Of a stretch of DNA of 64,000 nt, positions 1 to 9,125 are shown in pieces. The translations under genes and the position numbers were made by a program. The stretch lies in assembly GCF_000384395.1 (NCBI RefSeq), contig NZ_ARWE01000001.1:2702501-2766500 (forward strand), written 5' to 3'. Under the pieces are notes generated by a model. It did not search any database. It was not told where the DNA came from and was given only the letters and a program-made list of their open reading frames with translations. Source of the DNA: Geopsychrobacter electrodiphilus DSM 16401. Its GTDB lineage: Bacteria > Desulfobacterota > Desulfuromonadia > Desulfuromonadales > Geopsychrobacteraceae. How positions within the stretch are numbered: the stretch's first letter is position 1; every line of letters begins with the position of its first letter.

Positions 1-239
1 CGTTTCAGCAGATTGGCTGCAACTTCATCCTTATGGCTGATCTCGGCGGCCGCCAGCTTGTCGGCCCCCATGATAGTCGCGACATAGTTGATCATAGCGG
101 CATCAACTTCAGGCAGCACATGCAGGATGTTGATCCGTGCATCGTTAGCGCGCGCGGCGGCAATAACATGCTTGAACACCGAAGGTGCGCTGACCGACAG
201 ATCGGTCGCGTAAAGGATTCTTCTGTAGACTGGAATCAT
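1..239 (-). CDS. Universal stress protein (UspA family), N-terminal part only
   Basis: The reverse strand from 239 to the window edge encodes a protein beginning MIPVYRRILYATDLS, the typical first beta strand of UspA domains with the ATD-x-S nucleotide-binding start. A later INILHVLPEVD segment matches the second strand. About 79 residues are visible and the rest lies outside the window. The ATG at 239 is supported by a GGAGG ribosome site about ten bases upstream. The gene starts 19 bp after the TRAP permease stop codon, so it is probably the third gene of that transporter operon. UspA proteins often accompany TRAP transporters, and in a few systems they bind nucleotide and modulate uptake. 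Function here is inferred from family and position only. Confidence 0.85.
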   Translation of the reverse strand, partial: MIPVYRRILYATDLSVSAPSVFKHVIAAARANDARINILHVLPEVDAAMINYVATIMGADKLAAAEISHKDEVAANLLK

Positions 240-258
240 AATGCTTGAACCTCCATGG

Positions 259-2349
259 TTATGCGCCTGCAGTGCCGGTTAATAATTTAGCCGTCTCACG
301 ATCGGCACGCGGCTTCTGCAGCAGATAGAGCAATATCCACAACCCGATGCCGATCAGGTAGAGCCAGTGTTTATTCGGTCCCAGGCCCATCGCCTCGGCG
401 AAGAATCCGGGGCGGAACATGATGGCGCTGATGGCGATCAGGATCGGCATCTCGTACCAGCGGTTGCGGGCGATAAAATAACCCTGGGTCAGGGAGGCGA
501 AGGCGAAAGTCCCCAGGCATGTCATGGCAAAGATGACCAGCGCCGTGGTCCAGCTGTTTATATGCCAGAGCAGGATATCGGTGTTGAAGATGAACATAAA
601 CGGCAGAATCGCGGCGCGGATATCGTAGTAGAAAGACTGGAAGCCGGTCTTGATCGGATCGGACTTGGCGATGGCCGCTGCGGCATAGGCCGCGAGCCCG
701 ACCGGCGGCGTGTCATCCGCAAGGATTCCGAAATAGAAGCAGAACAGGTGCGCCGAGATCAGCGGCACGAAGAAGCCCTGAGCCCCGGCGATATGAACGA
801 TGACCGGGGCGGTCAGCGAAGCCATGACAATGTAGGTTGCGGTGGTCGGCAGCCCCATCCCGAGCAGCAGGCTGGCGATGGCGGTGATCACCAGCATGAT
901 AAAGATGTTGCCACCGCTCAAACTGGCAATAATCTCGGTGATCATGCCGCCGATCCCCATAGTAACCCCACCGACGATAATCCCGGCGGCGGCACAGGCA
1001 GCCGCCACCCCCACCATATTACGTGCTCCGGCGATCATGCCATCGCGGATATCCCGCGCGCCCTGAAAGAAACCCGCGACCACATCCCCGCCTTTGAATT
1101 TGGCGCGCACCGCATGCTGGACGAGCATCACCAGAAACAGGGCGAGGGTCGCATGAAAGGCTGAAAGGTCAGGTGAGTGACGCGGAATGATCAGTTCATA
1201 AAGGAGAACCCCGACTGGCAGAATAAAGTGCAGCCCGCTGAGCAGGGTTTTGAAGAAGCGCGGCAGATCGGCCTTGGGCAGTCCCATCAGACCGAGCTTA
1301 CCAGCCTCGATGTGGGTCAGATAGAAGAGCGTGGCGTAAGAAGCAAAGGCCGGAATGGCTGCCGCCTTGCAGACTTCCAGGTAAGGGACGTTGACGTACT
1401 CGGCGATGATGAAGGCCGCGGCCCCCATGATCGGCGGCATAATCTGACCGTCGACGGCGGCGGCCACCTCGATCGCGGCGGCCTTCTCGGCCGGGTAACC
1501 GACCTTCTTCATCAACGGAATGGTAAAGGTGCCACAGGTCACCACGTTGGCAATTGACGAGCCCGAGATCATACCGGTCAGGCCACTCGACAGCACCGCC
1601 GCCTTGGCCGGTCCACCTTTGTAGCGTCCAAGCAGGCTCATGGCCAGATCGATGAAGAAACGCCCGGCGCCGGCACGCTCAAGCAGGGTTCCAAACAGCA
1701 CAAACAGAAAGACGATGCGCGCCGAGACATCGAGCGGAATACCGTAGATCCCTTCGGTGGTCAGCGCGATCTGTCCGATGAACCGCGTGACGCTAGCCCC
1801 CTTGAAGGCCATGAAATCGGGCATATGCGGGGCAAAGAAGAGGTAGCAACTGAAGGCGATGGCGATAGCCGGCAGGGCCACCCCCATGACCCGGCGGGTC
1901 GCCTCAAGCAGGATGAGGATCAGCAAACCGCCAATCAGTAGATCGCGGGAGATCGGCAGACCAACCCGGGACGCCAGCCCCTCATAGTCGAAAACAATGT
2001 ACAGCGCGGCGAGCACCGAGACGACGGCCAGAACCATATCGACGAGCGGAATCTTGTGCTTCTCTCCCATCCAGCGCAGCCCCGGTGTCGCCACGTCACG
2101 ACGCAGGGCCGGGTAGGAAAGAAAGATCAGCGACAGGGCGAAGGCGAGGTGAATGGCGCGGATATAGGTCGAATCGAGCATCAGCCAACTGGACAGCGAG
2201 AGCTGAAACAGGGACCAGCACATAGCGATGGTCGGCACCACCAGGCGCTGCCAGCCACCGGCACGACGCAGGCCAAGCTCTTCTTCCTCAGCGATCTTAC
2301 GCGCCGCCTCAATCCCATCATCCAATGGTAGATCGGTCACTCCGGACAT
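259..2349 (-). CDS. TRAP transporter fused permease (DctQ-DctM fusion), TAXI type
   Basis: This 696-residue, very hydrophobic protein is a TRAP permease in which the small (DctQ-like) and large (DctM-like) membrane subunits are fused. That is the usual arrangement for TAXI-type TRAP transporters. The large-subunit part shows repeated glycine-rich segments, including SGLTGMISGSSIANV near residue 255 and LGMGLPTTATYIVMAS near residue 510. The N-terminal 150 residues supply the extra DctQ helices. It would use a sodium or proton gradient to import an organic anion or amino acid delivered by the TAXI binding protein encoded just upstream. The ATG at 2349 follows an AAGGAGATAT ribosome site. Substrate cannot be read from sequence. 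Confidence 0.93.
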   Translation of the reverse strand: MSGVTDLPLDDGIEAARKIAEEEELGLRRAGGWQRLVVPTIAMCWSLFQLSLSSWLMLDSTYIRAIHLAFALSLIFLSYPALRRDVATPGLRWMGEKHKIPLVDMVLAVVSVLAALYIVFDYEGLASRVGLPISRDLLIGGLLILILLEATRRVMGVALPAIAIAFSCYLFFAPHMPDFMAFKGASVTRFIGQIALTTEGIYGIPLDVSARIVFLFVLFGTLLERAGAGRFFIDLAMSLLGRYKGGPAKAAVLSSGLTGMISGSSIANVVTCGTFTIPLMKKVGYPAEKAAAIEVAAAVDGQIMPPIMGAAAFIIAEYVNVPYLEVCKAAAIPAFASYATLFYLTHIEAGKLGLMGLPKADLPRFFKTLLSGLHFILPVGVLLYELIIPRHSPDLSAFHATLALFLVMLVQHAVRAKFKGGDVVAGFFQGARDIRDGMIAGARNMVGVAAACAAAGIIVGGVTMGIGGMITEIIASLSGGNIFIMLVITAIASLLLGMGLPTTATYIVMASLTAPVIVHIAGAQGFFVPLISAHLFCFYFGILADDTPPVGLAAYAAAAIAKSDPIKTGFQSFYYDIRAAILPFMFIFNTDILLWHINSWTTALVIFAMTCLGTFAFASLTQGYFIARNRWYEMPILIAISAIMFRPGFFAEAMGLGPNKHWLYLIGIGLWILLYLLQKPRADRETAKLLTGTAGA

Positions 2350-2388
2350 CTGATATCTCCTTAAATGCGTACAAAAACTCCTCCGTCA

Positions 2389-2473
2389 TTTTGGCAAAAG
2401 GCGTCCTTATGGAAGCCTTTTGCCAAAAAAACGGAAAGGTCTCGGAGGCAGGCAGCTGCCTGCCTCCGAGACC
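2389..2473 (-). terminator. Two hairpins between TAXI binding protein and permease (intra-operon terminator/attenuator)
   Basis: Two strong inverted repeats fill the gap downstream of the binding-protein stop. The first in transcription order is a perfect 36-bp palindrome (2438-2473) whose reverse-strand transcript runs into a T-rich tract. It is followed by a second stem with 14-bp arms at 2389-2402 and 2415-2428 and a 12-base loop. This is the usual device for making more binding protein than permease by partial termination or RNA stabilisation. The structure is seen directly; the role is inferred. Confidence 0.75.
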
Positions 2474-2482
2474 GGCAAGTCC

Positions 2483-3454
2483 CTACATCAGACCAGCTTC
2501 CTTATAGTACTTCATGGCACCGGGGTGAATCGGAGCGCTCATCCCTTCAAGCATCTGCTTCTTGGTCAGGTGCGCGTATGCCGGGTGCAGTTTTTTGAAA
2601 TCTTCGAAGTTCTCAAACACCTCTTTGGTGATCGCATAGACAATATCGTCTGGCACATCGGCGTTGGTAACCAGAGTCGCCTTAACCCCGAAGGTCGGGA
2701 CGTCGGTCGTATTGGCCACGCCAGGATACATTTCGACAGGGATATCGCCCTTGGCATAATAAGGGAATTTTTTGACCAGCTTGTCAGTGATATCGGCGGG
2801 GACTGCAACAAAATTGACCTTGCGCGCGCCGGCGACAGCTTCCTTAACCGAACCGTTGGGATGACCGACAGTATAGAAGAACGCATCAATGCGGCCGTCC
2901 TGCAGCATGCCAGCCGACTCAGCGGCCTTCAGGCCCTCGGCCTGGAGATCCTTGTTGTAATCAATGCCGGCAGCTTCGAACAGATCGATAGCGTTTCCAC
3001 GCTGACCGGAACCGGGGTTGCCGATATTTACGACCTTACCTTTGAGATCGGCGACGGTCTTGATGTTTTTGTCAGCAGCAGCCACGATGGTGACCAGTTC
3101 GGGGTGGATCGAGAAAACGGCGCGCAGCTTGGTCTGCGGCTTGCCCTCCCAATCAGCCGTGCCATGATAGGCCTGATACTGACGATCGGACTGAACGATC
3201 CCGAACTCCAGGTCTCCGGTCATGACCGCATTGACATTAAAAACCGAACCGCCGGTCGATTCGACTGTGGCGCGCAAATTGTATTCTTTGCGCTTCTGAT
3301 TCACCATTTTAGCGATAGCGCCGCCGGTCGGATAATAGACGCCGGTTACGCCGCCGGTGCCGATTGTCACATAACGTTGGGCAGCAAAGCCGTTTACCGG
3401 GACCATAGTGACGGCAATCGTCAACGCCAGGGCGATGTAAAGCAGGTTTTTCAT
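2483..3454 (-). CDS. TAXI-family TRAP transporter solute-binding protein
   Basis: This is a secreted periplasmic binding protein of the TAXI (TRAP-associated extracytoplasmic immunogenic) family, about 323 residues. The N-terminus MKNLLYIALALTIAVTM is a signal peptide, and mature sequence begins near AQRYVTIGTGGVTGVYYPTG, the family's characteristic opening. The ATG at 3454 is preferred because GGAGG lies six bases upstream; an in-frame TTG at 3466 would overlap that ribosome site. The protein captures the solute for the fused permease encoded next. Transcription very likely starts at the sigma-54 promoter at 3536-3550. TAXI proteins characterised so far bind glutamate or related organic acids, but the ligand here is unknown. 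Confidence 0.93.
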   Translation of the reverse strand: MKNLLYIALALTIAVTMVPVNGFAAQRYVTIGTGGVTGVYYPTGGAIAKMVNQKRKEYNLRATVESTGGSVFNVNAVMTGDLEFGIVQSDRQYQAYHGTADWEGKPQTKLRAVFSIHPELVTIVAAADKNIKTVADLKGKVVNIGNPGSGQRGNAIDLFEAAGIDYNKDLQAEGLKAAESAGMLQDGRIDAFFYTVGHPNGSVKEAVAGARKVNFVAVPADITDKLVKKFPYYAKGDIPVEMYPGVANTTDVPTFGVKATLVTNADVPDDIVYAITKEVFENFEDFKKLHPAYAHLTKKQMLEGMSAPIHPGAMKYYKEAGLM

Positions 3455-3535
3455 TTTATCCTCCAAAACTTCCGTTGTTGTGACGGCTCACGAAATGTGC
3501 CCGCCGGGGATGTCTCAATTCAGAACATTGGTTTA

Positions 3536-3550
3536 GCAATTCGGGTGCCA
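3536..3550 (-). promoter_or_regulatory. Sigma-54 (RpoN) -24/-12 promoter of the TAXI operon
   Basis: The reverse strand reads TGGCACCCGAATTGC, an exact match to the RpoN consensus TGGCAC-N5-TTGC. It lies about 80 bp upstream of the binding-protein ATG, which leaves a leader of about 70 nt. An NtrC-type activator is encoded immediately upstream, and palindromic sites lie at activator distance. Confidence 0.88.
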
Positions 3551-3627
3551 GATCAAGAAAACTCCTTAACCTATTGTTTTTAAAGCGATATTACGAAGAG
3601 TATTGAAAATCTAAAGAACAAGGGGGG

Positions 3628-3762
3628 TATAGCCAGGGTTATAGGAGCAAGAGCAAACGGAGGCGCCTCGAGCCTGGGGAGTCAGAATTGCCGAGAGATG
3701 GGAAGAAACAGGGTTATGATTTTGACGGTATAACCAGGGTTATTGCTATAGCCCTGGTTATA
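3628..3762. promoter_or_regulatory. Three palindromic upstream activator sites for the sigma-54 promoter
   Basis: Three copies of a near-palindrome with the pattern ATARCC-N2-GGTTAT occur at 3628-3643, 3729-3743 and 3747-3762. The last overlaps the stop codon of the NtrC-like regulator. They lie about 80-210 bp upstream of the -24/-12 element, the usual range for NtrC-type activators acting through DNA looping. The sequence repeats are plain; the assignment to the neighbouring regulator is inferred. A further half site, GGGTTAT, lies near 3711. Confidence 0.72.
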
Positions 3763-5176
3763 CCCCTTTGTCGTCGGGTTGACGTCGGAGTTTGAGACGT
3801 TTGCTGAGGGCTGGCTGGGAGATCCCCAGAAGTCGGGCCGCGAGAGACTGATTATCTCTGGCCCGCAGCAAAGCGGCATCCACCAACAGTTCGGTCGCGA
3901 CCGAAAGCGTTGGCAGTTCGTGCAGATCCGTAAACGGGTTGTCCGTCGCCAGGATCAACTGTTCCCGTGTGGTACCGGTCCGTTCAACAAAAGTCTGCAT
4001 CGACAACACGCCACCGCGATGCCGACTGACCGCATCCTGCACCATGGTCTGCAGTTCACGAATATTCCCCGGGAAGCTGTAGCTGCCGAGCAGGGCGCTC
4101 AGTTCACGGGGTGGGGTCGGTACCGATTTATCGAGCTCCGCAGCAGCAAGTTCCAAAAAATGCTCAAGCAGCAGTGCGATGTCCTCGCGCCGTTCGCGCA
4201 GCGGTGGAATCCGCACCTGGTGGGCGTGCAGACGATAATAGAGGTCATTGCGGAAATTTCCTGCGGCAACCGCCGCCGCCAGATCCTGATGAGTCGCGCA
4301 GATGACCCGCGCCTGAATATGCTGTGGGGTATCGCTGCCGAGGGGATAATATTCCCCCTCTTGCAGCAGACGCAATAATTTGACCTGACTCGCGGCCGAC
4401 AGATCACCGATCTCGTCCAGAAACAGGGTCCCACCAGTCGCCTGTTCGATCATGCCACGTCGGTCGCGCTCGGCGCCGGTAAAGGCCCCCTTACGATGCC
4501 CAAACAGGGTGTCGGCGAAGACGTTGTCATCGAGTCCGGCCACATTGACACTGACCAGTAGCCCCCCGGGTTGCGCCAGCCTGTGGGCAACGCGGGCGAT
4601 CAGTTCTTTACCGACGCCACTCTCCCCAAGAATCAAGAGCGGGTGACGCGAGGCGGCGATCGACTCAAGATAAGTAAAGACCGAAATCATCCGCGGATCA
4701 CGCGTGATGATTTCGCTGAAAATTTCAGGATGCTCCAGCTTGGGTGCCAGCAAACGCCGACGAATTTCATGGTTTTCACGCTGCAGTTCGACCATCCGCA
4801 CGGCACGTCTAACCCCGTCAAGTAGACGGTCCTCTTCAACAGTCTTGACGAAATAATCAAACGCCCCCTGCCGCATGCAGCCGACTGCAGTTTCCAGCTG
4901 GTTCATCCCCGAAAGGATTATGACCTGGGTCGCCGGGAAATCGCGCTTGATCAACTGCAGCAGTTCCTCCCCTCCCAGGTGTGGCATGGTCAGATCAAGC
5001 AGCACCACCCCGACATCATGCTGAGCCAGCAGTTTCATCACCTGACGACTGTCATCACACTGCATCAGATTTTCGAATCCACCGGGGCCTTCGAGGGTCA
5101 TCCCCAGGCTGCGCAGCCAGGGGAGCTCATCATCGACCATTAAAATCTTAAAGGCGGGATATTTGTCAGTGGTCAA
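3758..5176 (-). CDS. Sigma-54-dependent response regulator (NtrC/DctD type)
   Basis: This 472-residue regulator has three parts in the classical order. A receiver domain covers residues 8-125, with acidic pocket D15-D16 and phospho-acceptor D61 in VVLLDLTMP. An AAA+ domain follows, with Walker A GESGVGKE at 184-191 and the RpoN-contact loop GAFTGA at 230-235. The C-terminus carries a Fis-like helix-turn-helix (SLAARLLGISQPALSKRL). It therefore activates RpoN promoters when phosphorylated. The start overlaps the kinase stop by four bases, so the two are co-translated. The neighbouring sigma-54 promoter and palindromes suggest that the TAXI transporter is its target. The function class is certain; the target is inferred. 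Confidence 0.95.
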   Translation of the reverse strand: MTTDKYPAFKILMVDDELPWLRSLGMTLEGPGGFENLMQCDDSRQVMKLLAQHDVGVVLLDLTMPHLGGEELLQLIKRDFPATQVIILSGMNQLETAVGCMRQGAFDYFVKTVEEDRLLDGVRRAVRMVELQRENHEIRRRLLAPKLEHPEIFSEIITRDPRMISVFTYLESIAASRHPLLILGESGVGKELIARVAHRLAQPGGLLVSVNVAGLDDNVFADTLFGHRKGAFTGAERDRRGMIEQATGGTLFLDEIGDLSAASQVKLLRLLQEGEYYPLGSDTPQHIQARVICATHQDLAAAVAAGNFRNDLYYRLHAHQVRIPPLRERREDIALLLEHFLELAAAELDKSVPTPPRELSALLGSYSFPGNIRELQTMVQDAVSRHRGGVLSMQTFVERTGTTREQLILATDNPFTDLHELPTLSVATELLVDAALLRARDNQSLAARLLGISQPALSKRLKLRRQPDDKGV

Positions 5177-6894
5177 GAGGATTCTCCTTGTGCGGGCAGC
5201 AGCAGCAGGACAGAGGTGCCATGGCCCACAATCGAGGTAAATTCAAGCCGGCCGCCATGGTCCTGAACGATTCCGGCAGAAACAGAAAGTCCCAATCCGG
5301 TCCCGCCCTCTTCACGTCTGGTGGTAAAGAACGGATCGGTTAATTTCGGCAGGTGTGCCGCAGCAATCCCGCAACCCTGATCACGCACCTCGAGGAACAA
5401 CCAGCCATCAGCCTGCACCCCCGTACGCAGCTCAATCGCCTCATCCCGGCTTTTCAGGGCATGACAGGCATTGAGCAGCAGATTGACCAGAACCTGTTCA
5501 ATCCGTTGGGCATTGCCGCGAAAACGCGGCATATCCGGGGTCAACTCCGCCCGGAAATGATCGGTCGCCTGCTTCAATGAGTTATCGACCAGGCGGAGCG
5601 CCGTCTCTGCCACCTGGCTCAAGTCGACCGCCTCATCCAGTTCGGCGCTGTCCTGGCGGGTAAAGTCCTTGAGATCTTCAACAATCCGTTTGATGCGGCT
5701 GGCCCCCTGCTGCATCTCTTCGAGCATCTGCGGGATCTCATGGCGCATGCGTGAAAAGTTAAGCCAGCCGAGCTTGAAGTCACCCTGGAGTCGATAATGC
5801 TCCTGCAGCAGACGCAGGGCATCATCCCAGGATTTTTTAAGCAGGGGCAGATTGAGCAGAATCAGGCCGTTCGGGTTATTGATTTCATGTGCCACCCCCG
5901 AGGTCAGAATCCCCAGCGAAGAGAGTTTGTCCGCCTGGATCAGCTGTTGCTGCCGGACCTCAAGCTCACGAAATGCCTGACGATTTTTAGCGACTTCCTG
6001 TTCAAGATCCAAGGTACGCAGAGCAACCTGCCTTTTCAGGGTCCGCGACCAGAAGACAGTCAACCCCAAAATCAGCAATAAAGGCAGCAAGACAATGGCC
6101 CCGATTTGAACAATCTGGCTGAGAGCGATTCCTGGGCGGGGTAAAACTCCGAGCCATTTTTCATAGATCGGACGGTAACGACCAGATTTGTTGAGCAGCA
6201 CCAGCCCCTCATTGAAGCGTGCCAGCAGGTCGACATTCCCTTTTTTGACCGCGTAACCGTAATCCTGCGCCACCAACGGCTTGGCGATCGGGGTGATATT
6301 ATCTAACCCGTCCTTTTGAATCAGGTATTCACCCGGCAGCTTGGCAACCAGGGCGGCATCAGCGACTCCTGCAGAGAGGCTGCGCAGGGCGTCTTCCAGG
6401 GTTGCAACCAGGCGCAGACGCACCTTCAGTTTCGGGCGCTGCAGAATGTAGTCGTGCATCACGGAGCCACGCATGACGATCACCTCATGCCCGGCCAGAT
6501 CCTGTAAACTTCTGACGGTCGAACCTTTGCGGATCCAGATCGACTGATGGACCTTGGCGTGGGGTGTCGAAAAATCGACCTCCCGGGTCCGCTCACGTGT
6601 CCAGGCCATGCCCTGCAGAATATCAATTTTGCCTGAGGCCAGCCCCTGACGCATCTCCCCCCAGGGGCCGAGACGAATTTCGAGATCCATCCCCATCACC
6701 TCGGCGATGGCGCGCGTTAATTCAACATTGAAACCGGCCGGCTGGCCATCGGCATCGAGGAATTCGTAGGGCGGGTAGTTCCGGTCGCCGCCGACCACAA
6801 TCGTCCGGTCGGCGGCACCATTATCTTCAGCCAGGACGGCTGTCGCTGCCAGAAGGCAGAACAGCAGCGCCGCGAGCCATCTAGAAATCTGCAT
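5173..6894 (-). CDS. Sensor histidine kinase with periplasmic solute-binding sensor domain
   Basis: The 573-residue protein has a signal peptide (1-22) and an SBP_bac_3-type amino-acid-binding domain in the periplasm (about 30-255, beginning IVVGGDRNYPPYEF). One membrane helix follows (about 262-282), then a coiled linker, a HisKA domain with phospho-acceptor H336 in GVAHEINNP, and an HATPase with N-box (LVNLLLNACHAL), DQGCGI and GTGLGL motifs. It would sense an extracellular amino acid or organic acid directly and phosphorylate the NtrC-like partner encoded next. Its first 14 bases overlap the end of asnS, so it probably depends on translation of that gene. The sensor-domain ligand may be the TAXI transporter's substrate. 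Confidence 0.93.
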   Translation of the reverse strand: MQISRWLAALLFCLLAATAVLAEDNGAADRTIVVGGDRNYPPYEFLDADGQPAGFNVELTRAIAEVMGMDLEIRLGPWGEMRQGLASGKIDILQGMAWTRERTREVDFSTPHAKVHQSIWIRKGSTVRSLQDLAGHEVIVMRGSVMHDYILQRPKLKVRLRLVATLEDALRSLSAGVADAALVAKLPGEYLIQKDGLDNITPIAKPLVAQDYGYAVKKGNVDLLARFNEGLVLLNKSGRYRPIYEKWLGVLPRPGIALSQIVQIGAIVLLPLLLILGLTVFWSRTLKRQVALRTLDLEQEVAKNRQAFRELEVRQQQLIQADKLSSLGILTSGVAHEINNPNGLILLNLPLLKKSWDDALRLLQEHYRLQGDFKLGWLNFSRMRHEIPQMLEEMQQGASRIKRIVEDLKDFTRQDSAELDEAVDLSQVAETALRLVDNSLKQATDHFRAELTPDMPRFRGNAQRIEQVLVNLLLNACHALKSRDEAIELRTGVQADGWLFLEVRDQGCGIAAAHLPKLTDPFFTTRREEGGTGLGLSVSAGIVQDHGGRLEFTSIVGHGTSVLLLLPAQGESS

Positions 6895-8266
6895 GACCCG
6901 GAGTCCGCGGGAAGGGAATGACGTCGCGGATATTCTCCATCCCGGTCAGGTACATCAGCAGCCGCTCGAAACCCAGGCCGAAGCCGGCATGGGCACAGCT
7001 TCCCCAGCGGCGGATATCGAGATACCAGTCGAGGTCTCCTGCGGCGATCCCCTGGGCGGCCATCTTCTGCTGCAGGCGGTCGAGACGCTCTTCACGCTGA
7101 CTTCCGCCGATAATCTCGCCGACGCGCGGCACCAGCAGATCCATCGCCGCGACGGTCTTGCCGTCGTCGTTATCGCGCATGTAAAACGCCTTGATCCCCT
7201 TGGGGTAATCGGTGACAAACACCGGCCCGCCGTAGATCTTTTCGGTCAGATACCGCTCATGCTCCGATTGCAGATCGTTCCCCCAGACCACCGGAAATTC
7301 AAAGCTCTGCCCTGAATTCTGCAATTGACTGACCGCCGCGGTGTAGCTGACGCGATGGAATTCAGCCTTATACAGGCTCTGCAGTTTGTCGATCAGGCCC
7401 TTTTCGATGCGCTGATCGAAGAAGTCGAGATCTTCACGGCAATGCTCCAGCGCATAGCCAACCATGTAACGCAGAAAGTCCTCGGCCAGATCGCAGTTGC
7501 CAGTCAGATCACAAAAGGCCCTTTCGGGCTCGATCATCCAAAACTCGGCGGCGTGACGGCTGGTGTTGGAATTTTCGGCACGAAAGGTCGGACCGAAGGT
7601 ATAGATATCGGAGAAGGCGGTGGCAAAGAGCTCCCCCTGCAGCTGGCCGCTGACGGTTAAGCCGGTGCGCGCGCCAAAGAAGTCACGCGACCAGTCAACC
7701 TGTCCCGCTTTGTGTGGCGGATTTTGCGGGTCAAGAGTCGTCACCCGGAACATCTCCCCTGCCCCCTCGCAATCGTTGGCAGTGATGATCGGGGTGTGGA
7801 CATTGACAAAGTTGCGTTGCTGAAAATATTGGTGCACCGCAAAAGCGAGGGCACTGCGCATGCGAAAAACGGCGCCGAAACTGTTCGAGCGTGGGCGCAG
7901 GTGGGCGATACTGCGTAAAAACTCGAAGCTGTGACGCTTCTTCTGCAGCGGGAAACTCTCATCAACGCCGCCCAGCAGCTCGAGGGCGGTGACCGTCAAC
8001 TCCCAGTCCTGTCCCTCCGCCGGAGAGGCGATCAGATCACCGATCACGCTCAAACAGGCGCCGGTGCCAAGTCCGGGCGGGAGAGTCTCCAGCAGCTGCG
8101 GGTCAACCACCAGTTGCAGGGTCGCAAAACAGCTGCCGTCATTCAGCGCGATAAAAGAAACCTCTTTCCCGCTCCGCACTGAACGGACCCAGCCACACAC
8201 CTTCGTCTGGGTCTGCGGTTGATTTGCCGCCAGAATATTTTTTATGGGAATCCTTGTTTGCATCAT
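6881..8266 (-). CDS. asnS: Asparaginyl-tRNA synthetase
   Basis: The 461-residue class II aminoacyl-tRNA synthetase charges tRNA-Asn with asparagine. The N-terminal OB-fold anticodon-binding domain covers about residues 15-105 ([23 protein letters not shown]). The catalytic core shows motif 2 ([23 protein letters not shown]) and motif 3 ([22 protein letters not shown]). Length matches the E. coli enzyme (466). The AsnRS-type ending [10 protein letters not shown] distinguishes it from AspRS. Its presence suggests direct charging rather than sole reliance on the amidotransferase route. The 3' end overlaps the sensor kinase start by 14 bases. Confidence 0.97.
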   Translation of the reverse strand: MMQTRIPIKNILAANQPQTQTKVCGWVRSVRSGKEVSFIALNDGSCFATLQLVVDPQLLETLPPGLGTGACLSVIGDLIASPAEGQDWELTVTALELLGGVDESFPLQKKRHSFEFLRSIAHLRPRSNSFGAVFRMRSALAFAVHQYFQQRNFVNVHTPIITANDCEGAGEMFRVTTLDPQNPPHKAGQVDWSRDFFGARTGLTVSGQLQGELFATAFSDIYTFGPTFRAENSNTSRHAAEFWMIEPERAFCDLTGNCDLAEDFLRYMVGYALEHCREDLDFFDQRIEKGLIDKLQSLYKAEFHRVSYTAAVSQLQNSGQSFEFPVVWGNDLQSEHERYLTEKIYGGPVFVTDYPKGIKAFYMRDNDDGKTVAAMDLLVPRVGEIIGGSQREERLDRLQQKMAAQGIAAGDLDWYLDIRRWGSCAHAGFGLGFERLLMYLTGMENIRDVIPFPRTPGHADF

Positions 8267-8297
8267 CTTCTCCGTTGTTGGGAGTTGTAGCCCTTGT

Positions 8298-8331
8298 AAA
8301 AAGGCCCCAGCATCTCTGCCGGGGCCTTTTT
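8298..8331 (-). terminator. Rho-independent terminator after the OmpA-family lipoprotein gene
   Basis: Arms of 11 bp (AAAAAGGCCCC at 8298-8308 and GGGGCCTTTTT at 8321-8331) enclose a 12-base loop. The A and T tracts on both sides make it potentially bidirectional. It separates the lipoprotein gene from asnS, both on the reverse strand. Confidence 0.85.
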
Positions 8332-8354
8332 CGTGGTCTTTTTATATTCTGTGG

Positions 8355-9041
8355 CTACTTGATATCACTGTCCGGGACAATCAGCATCTCAACCCGGCGA
8401 TTCAACTGGCGACCCGCCTCGGTATCGTTGGTCGCACGCGGCTCAGACTCGCCGCGGCCACTGGTGATGATCCGGGAGGCGGCAACCCCACGTCCTTCCA
8501 GGACATGGCCTACAGCCATGGCACGCTTCTCGGAGAGCTGCTGGTTATAAACCTCGGAACCGACATTATCGGTATGACCGATGATTTTGATGCTGGTCCG
8601 CGGATAGCGGGTGAGAATATCGGCAACCTTGTCGAGGCTCCGCTCGAAGGCGGGTTGCAGGCGTGACGAATTAAAATCGAAAGAGACTTCAGAATTCATG
8701 GTAATTTTCAAATTTTCATTCTGTAAGCGTTCGACTTCAATCTGGTTGGCCGCACGCTCTGCGGACAGTGCCTGTTCGAACTCGGCTTGCTGTTTATCCA
8801 TGTAATAGCCGGCGCCAGCCCCCAGGGCACCACCAGCAGCGCCGCCGATCAGTGCGCCCTTGAGCGCGCCGCCTGAATGATCCGCCTGATAACCGATGAA
8901 CGCCCCGGCCAAAGCCCCAACGGCGGCGCCGATGCCAGCCTTCTGCTTGGTGTTTTTATTCGGGTCGTTGGGTTGGATACAACCAGCAAGGATCAGGGTC
9001 AAAAGAGAAAAGGCAATCAGGACTTGTTTCTGGATTTTCAT
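8355..9041 (-). CDS. OmpA/Pal-family lipoprotein with glycine-zipper segment
   Basis: The mature form is an outer-membrane lipoprotein: MKIQKQVLIAFSLLTLILAGC carries a lipobox (LAGC). A glycine-zipper region of about 60 residues follows (GIGAAVGALAGAFIGYQ, GGAAGGALGAGAGYY), then a C-terminal OmpA-like peptidoglycan-binding domain (SVSFDFNSSRL... IIGHTDNVGSEVYN... LSEKRAMAV) of about 110 residues. It probably ties the outer membrane to the cell wall. The start at 9041 has GGAGATAAA upstream and gives 228 residues; a longer in-frame start lacks a ribosome site and would hide the signal peptide. It appears monocistronic with its own terminator. Confidence 0.9.
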   Translation of the reverse strand: MKIQKQVLIAFSLLTLILAGCIQPNDPNKNTKQKAGIGAAVGALAGAFIGYQADHSGGALKGALIGGAAGGALGAGAGYYMDKQQAEFEQALSAERAANQIEVERLQNENLKITMNSEVSFDFNSSRLQPAFERSLDKVADILTRYPRTSIKIIGHTDNVGSEVYNQQLSEKRAMAVGHVLEGRGVAASRIITSGRGESEPRATNDTEAGRQLNRRVEMLIVPDSDIK

Positions 9042-9125
9042 TTTATCTCCTCGAATATTTCTGTATCTGCATGAAACCACGGTCAAGAAAGTCTAGCATA
9101 AATTGACCCTGTAAAAACACGTCCA

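Noticed and set aside
2438-2473. 36-bp palindrome as an attachment site or restriction-related element
   Set aside because: It directly follows a stop codon and precedes a T-tract in the right orientation, so a terminator/attenuator explains it.
2420-3583. Long plus-strand open frame of 387 codons
   Set aside because: It lies antisense to the TAXI binding protein and the sigma-54 promoter and encodes nothing recognisable.
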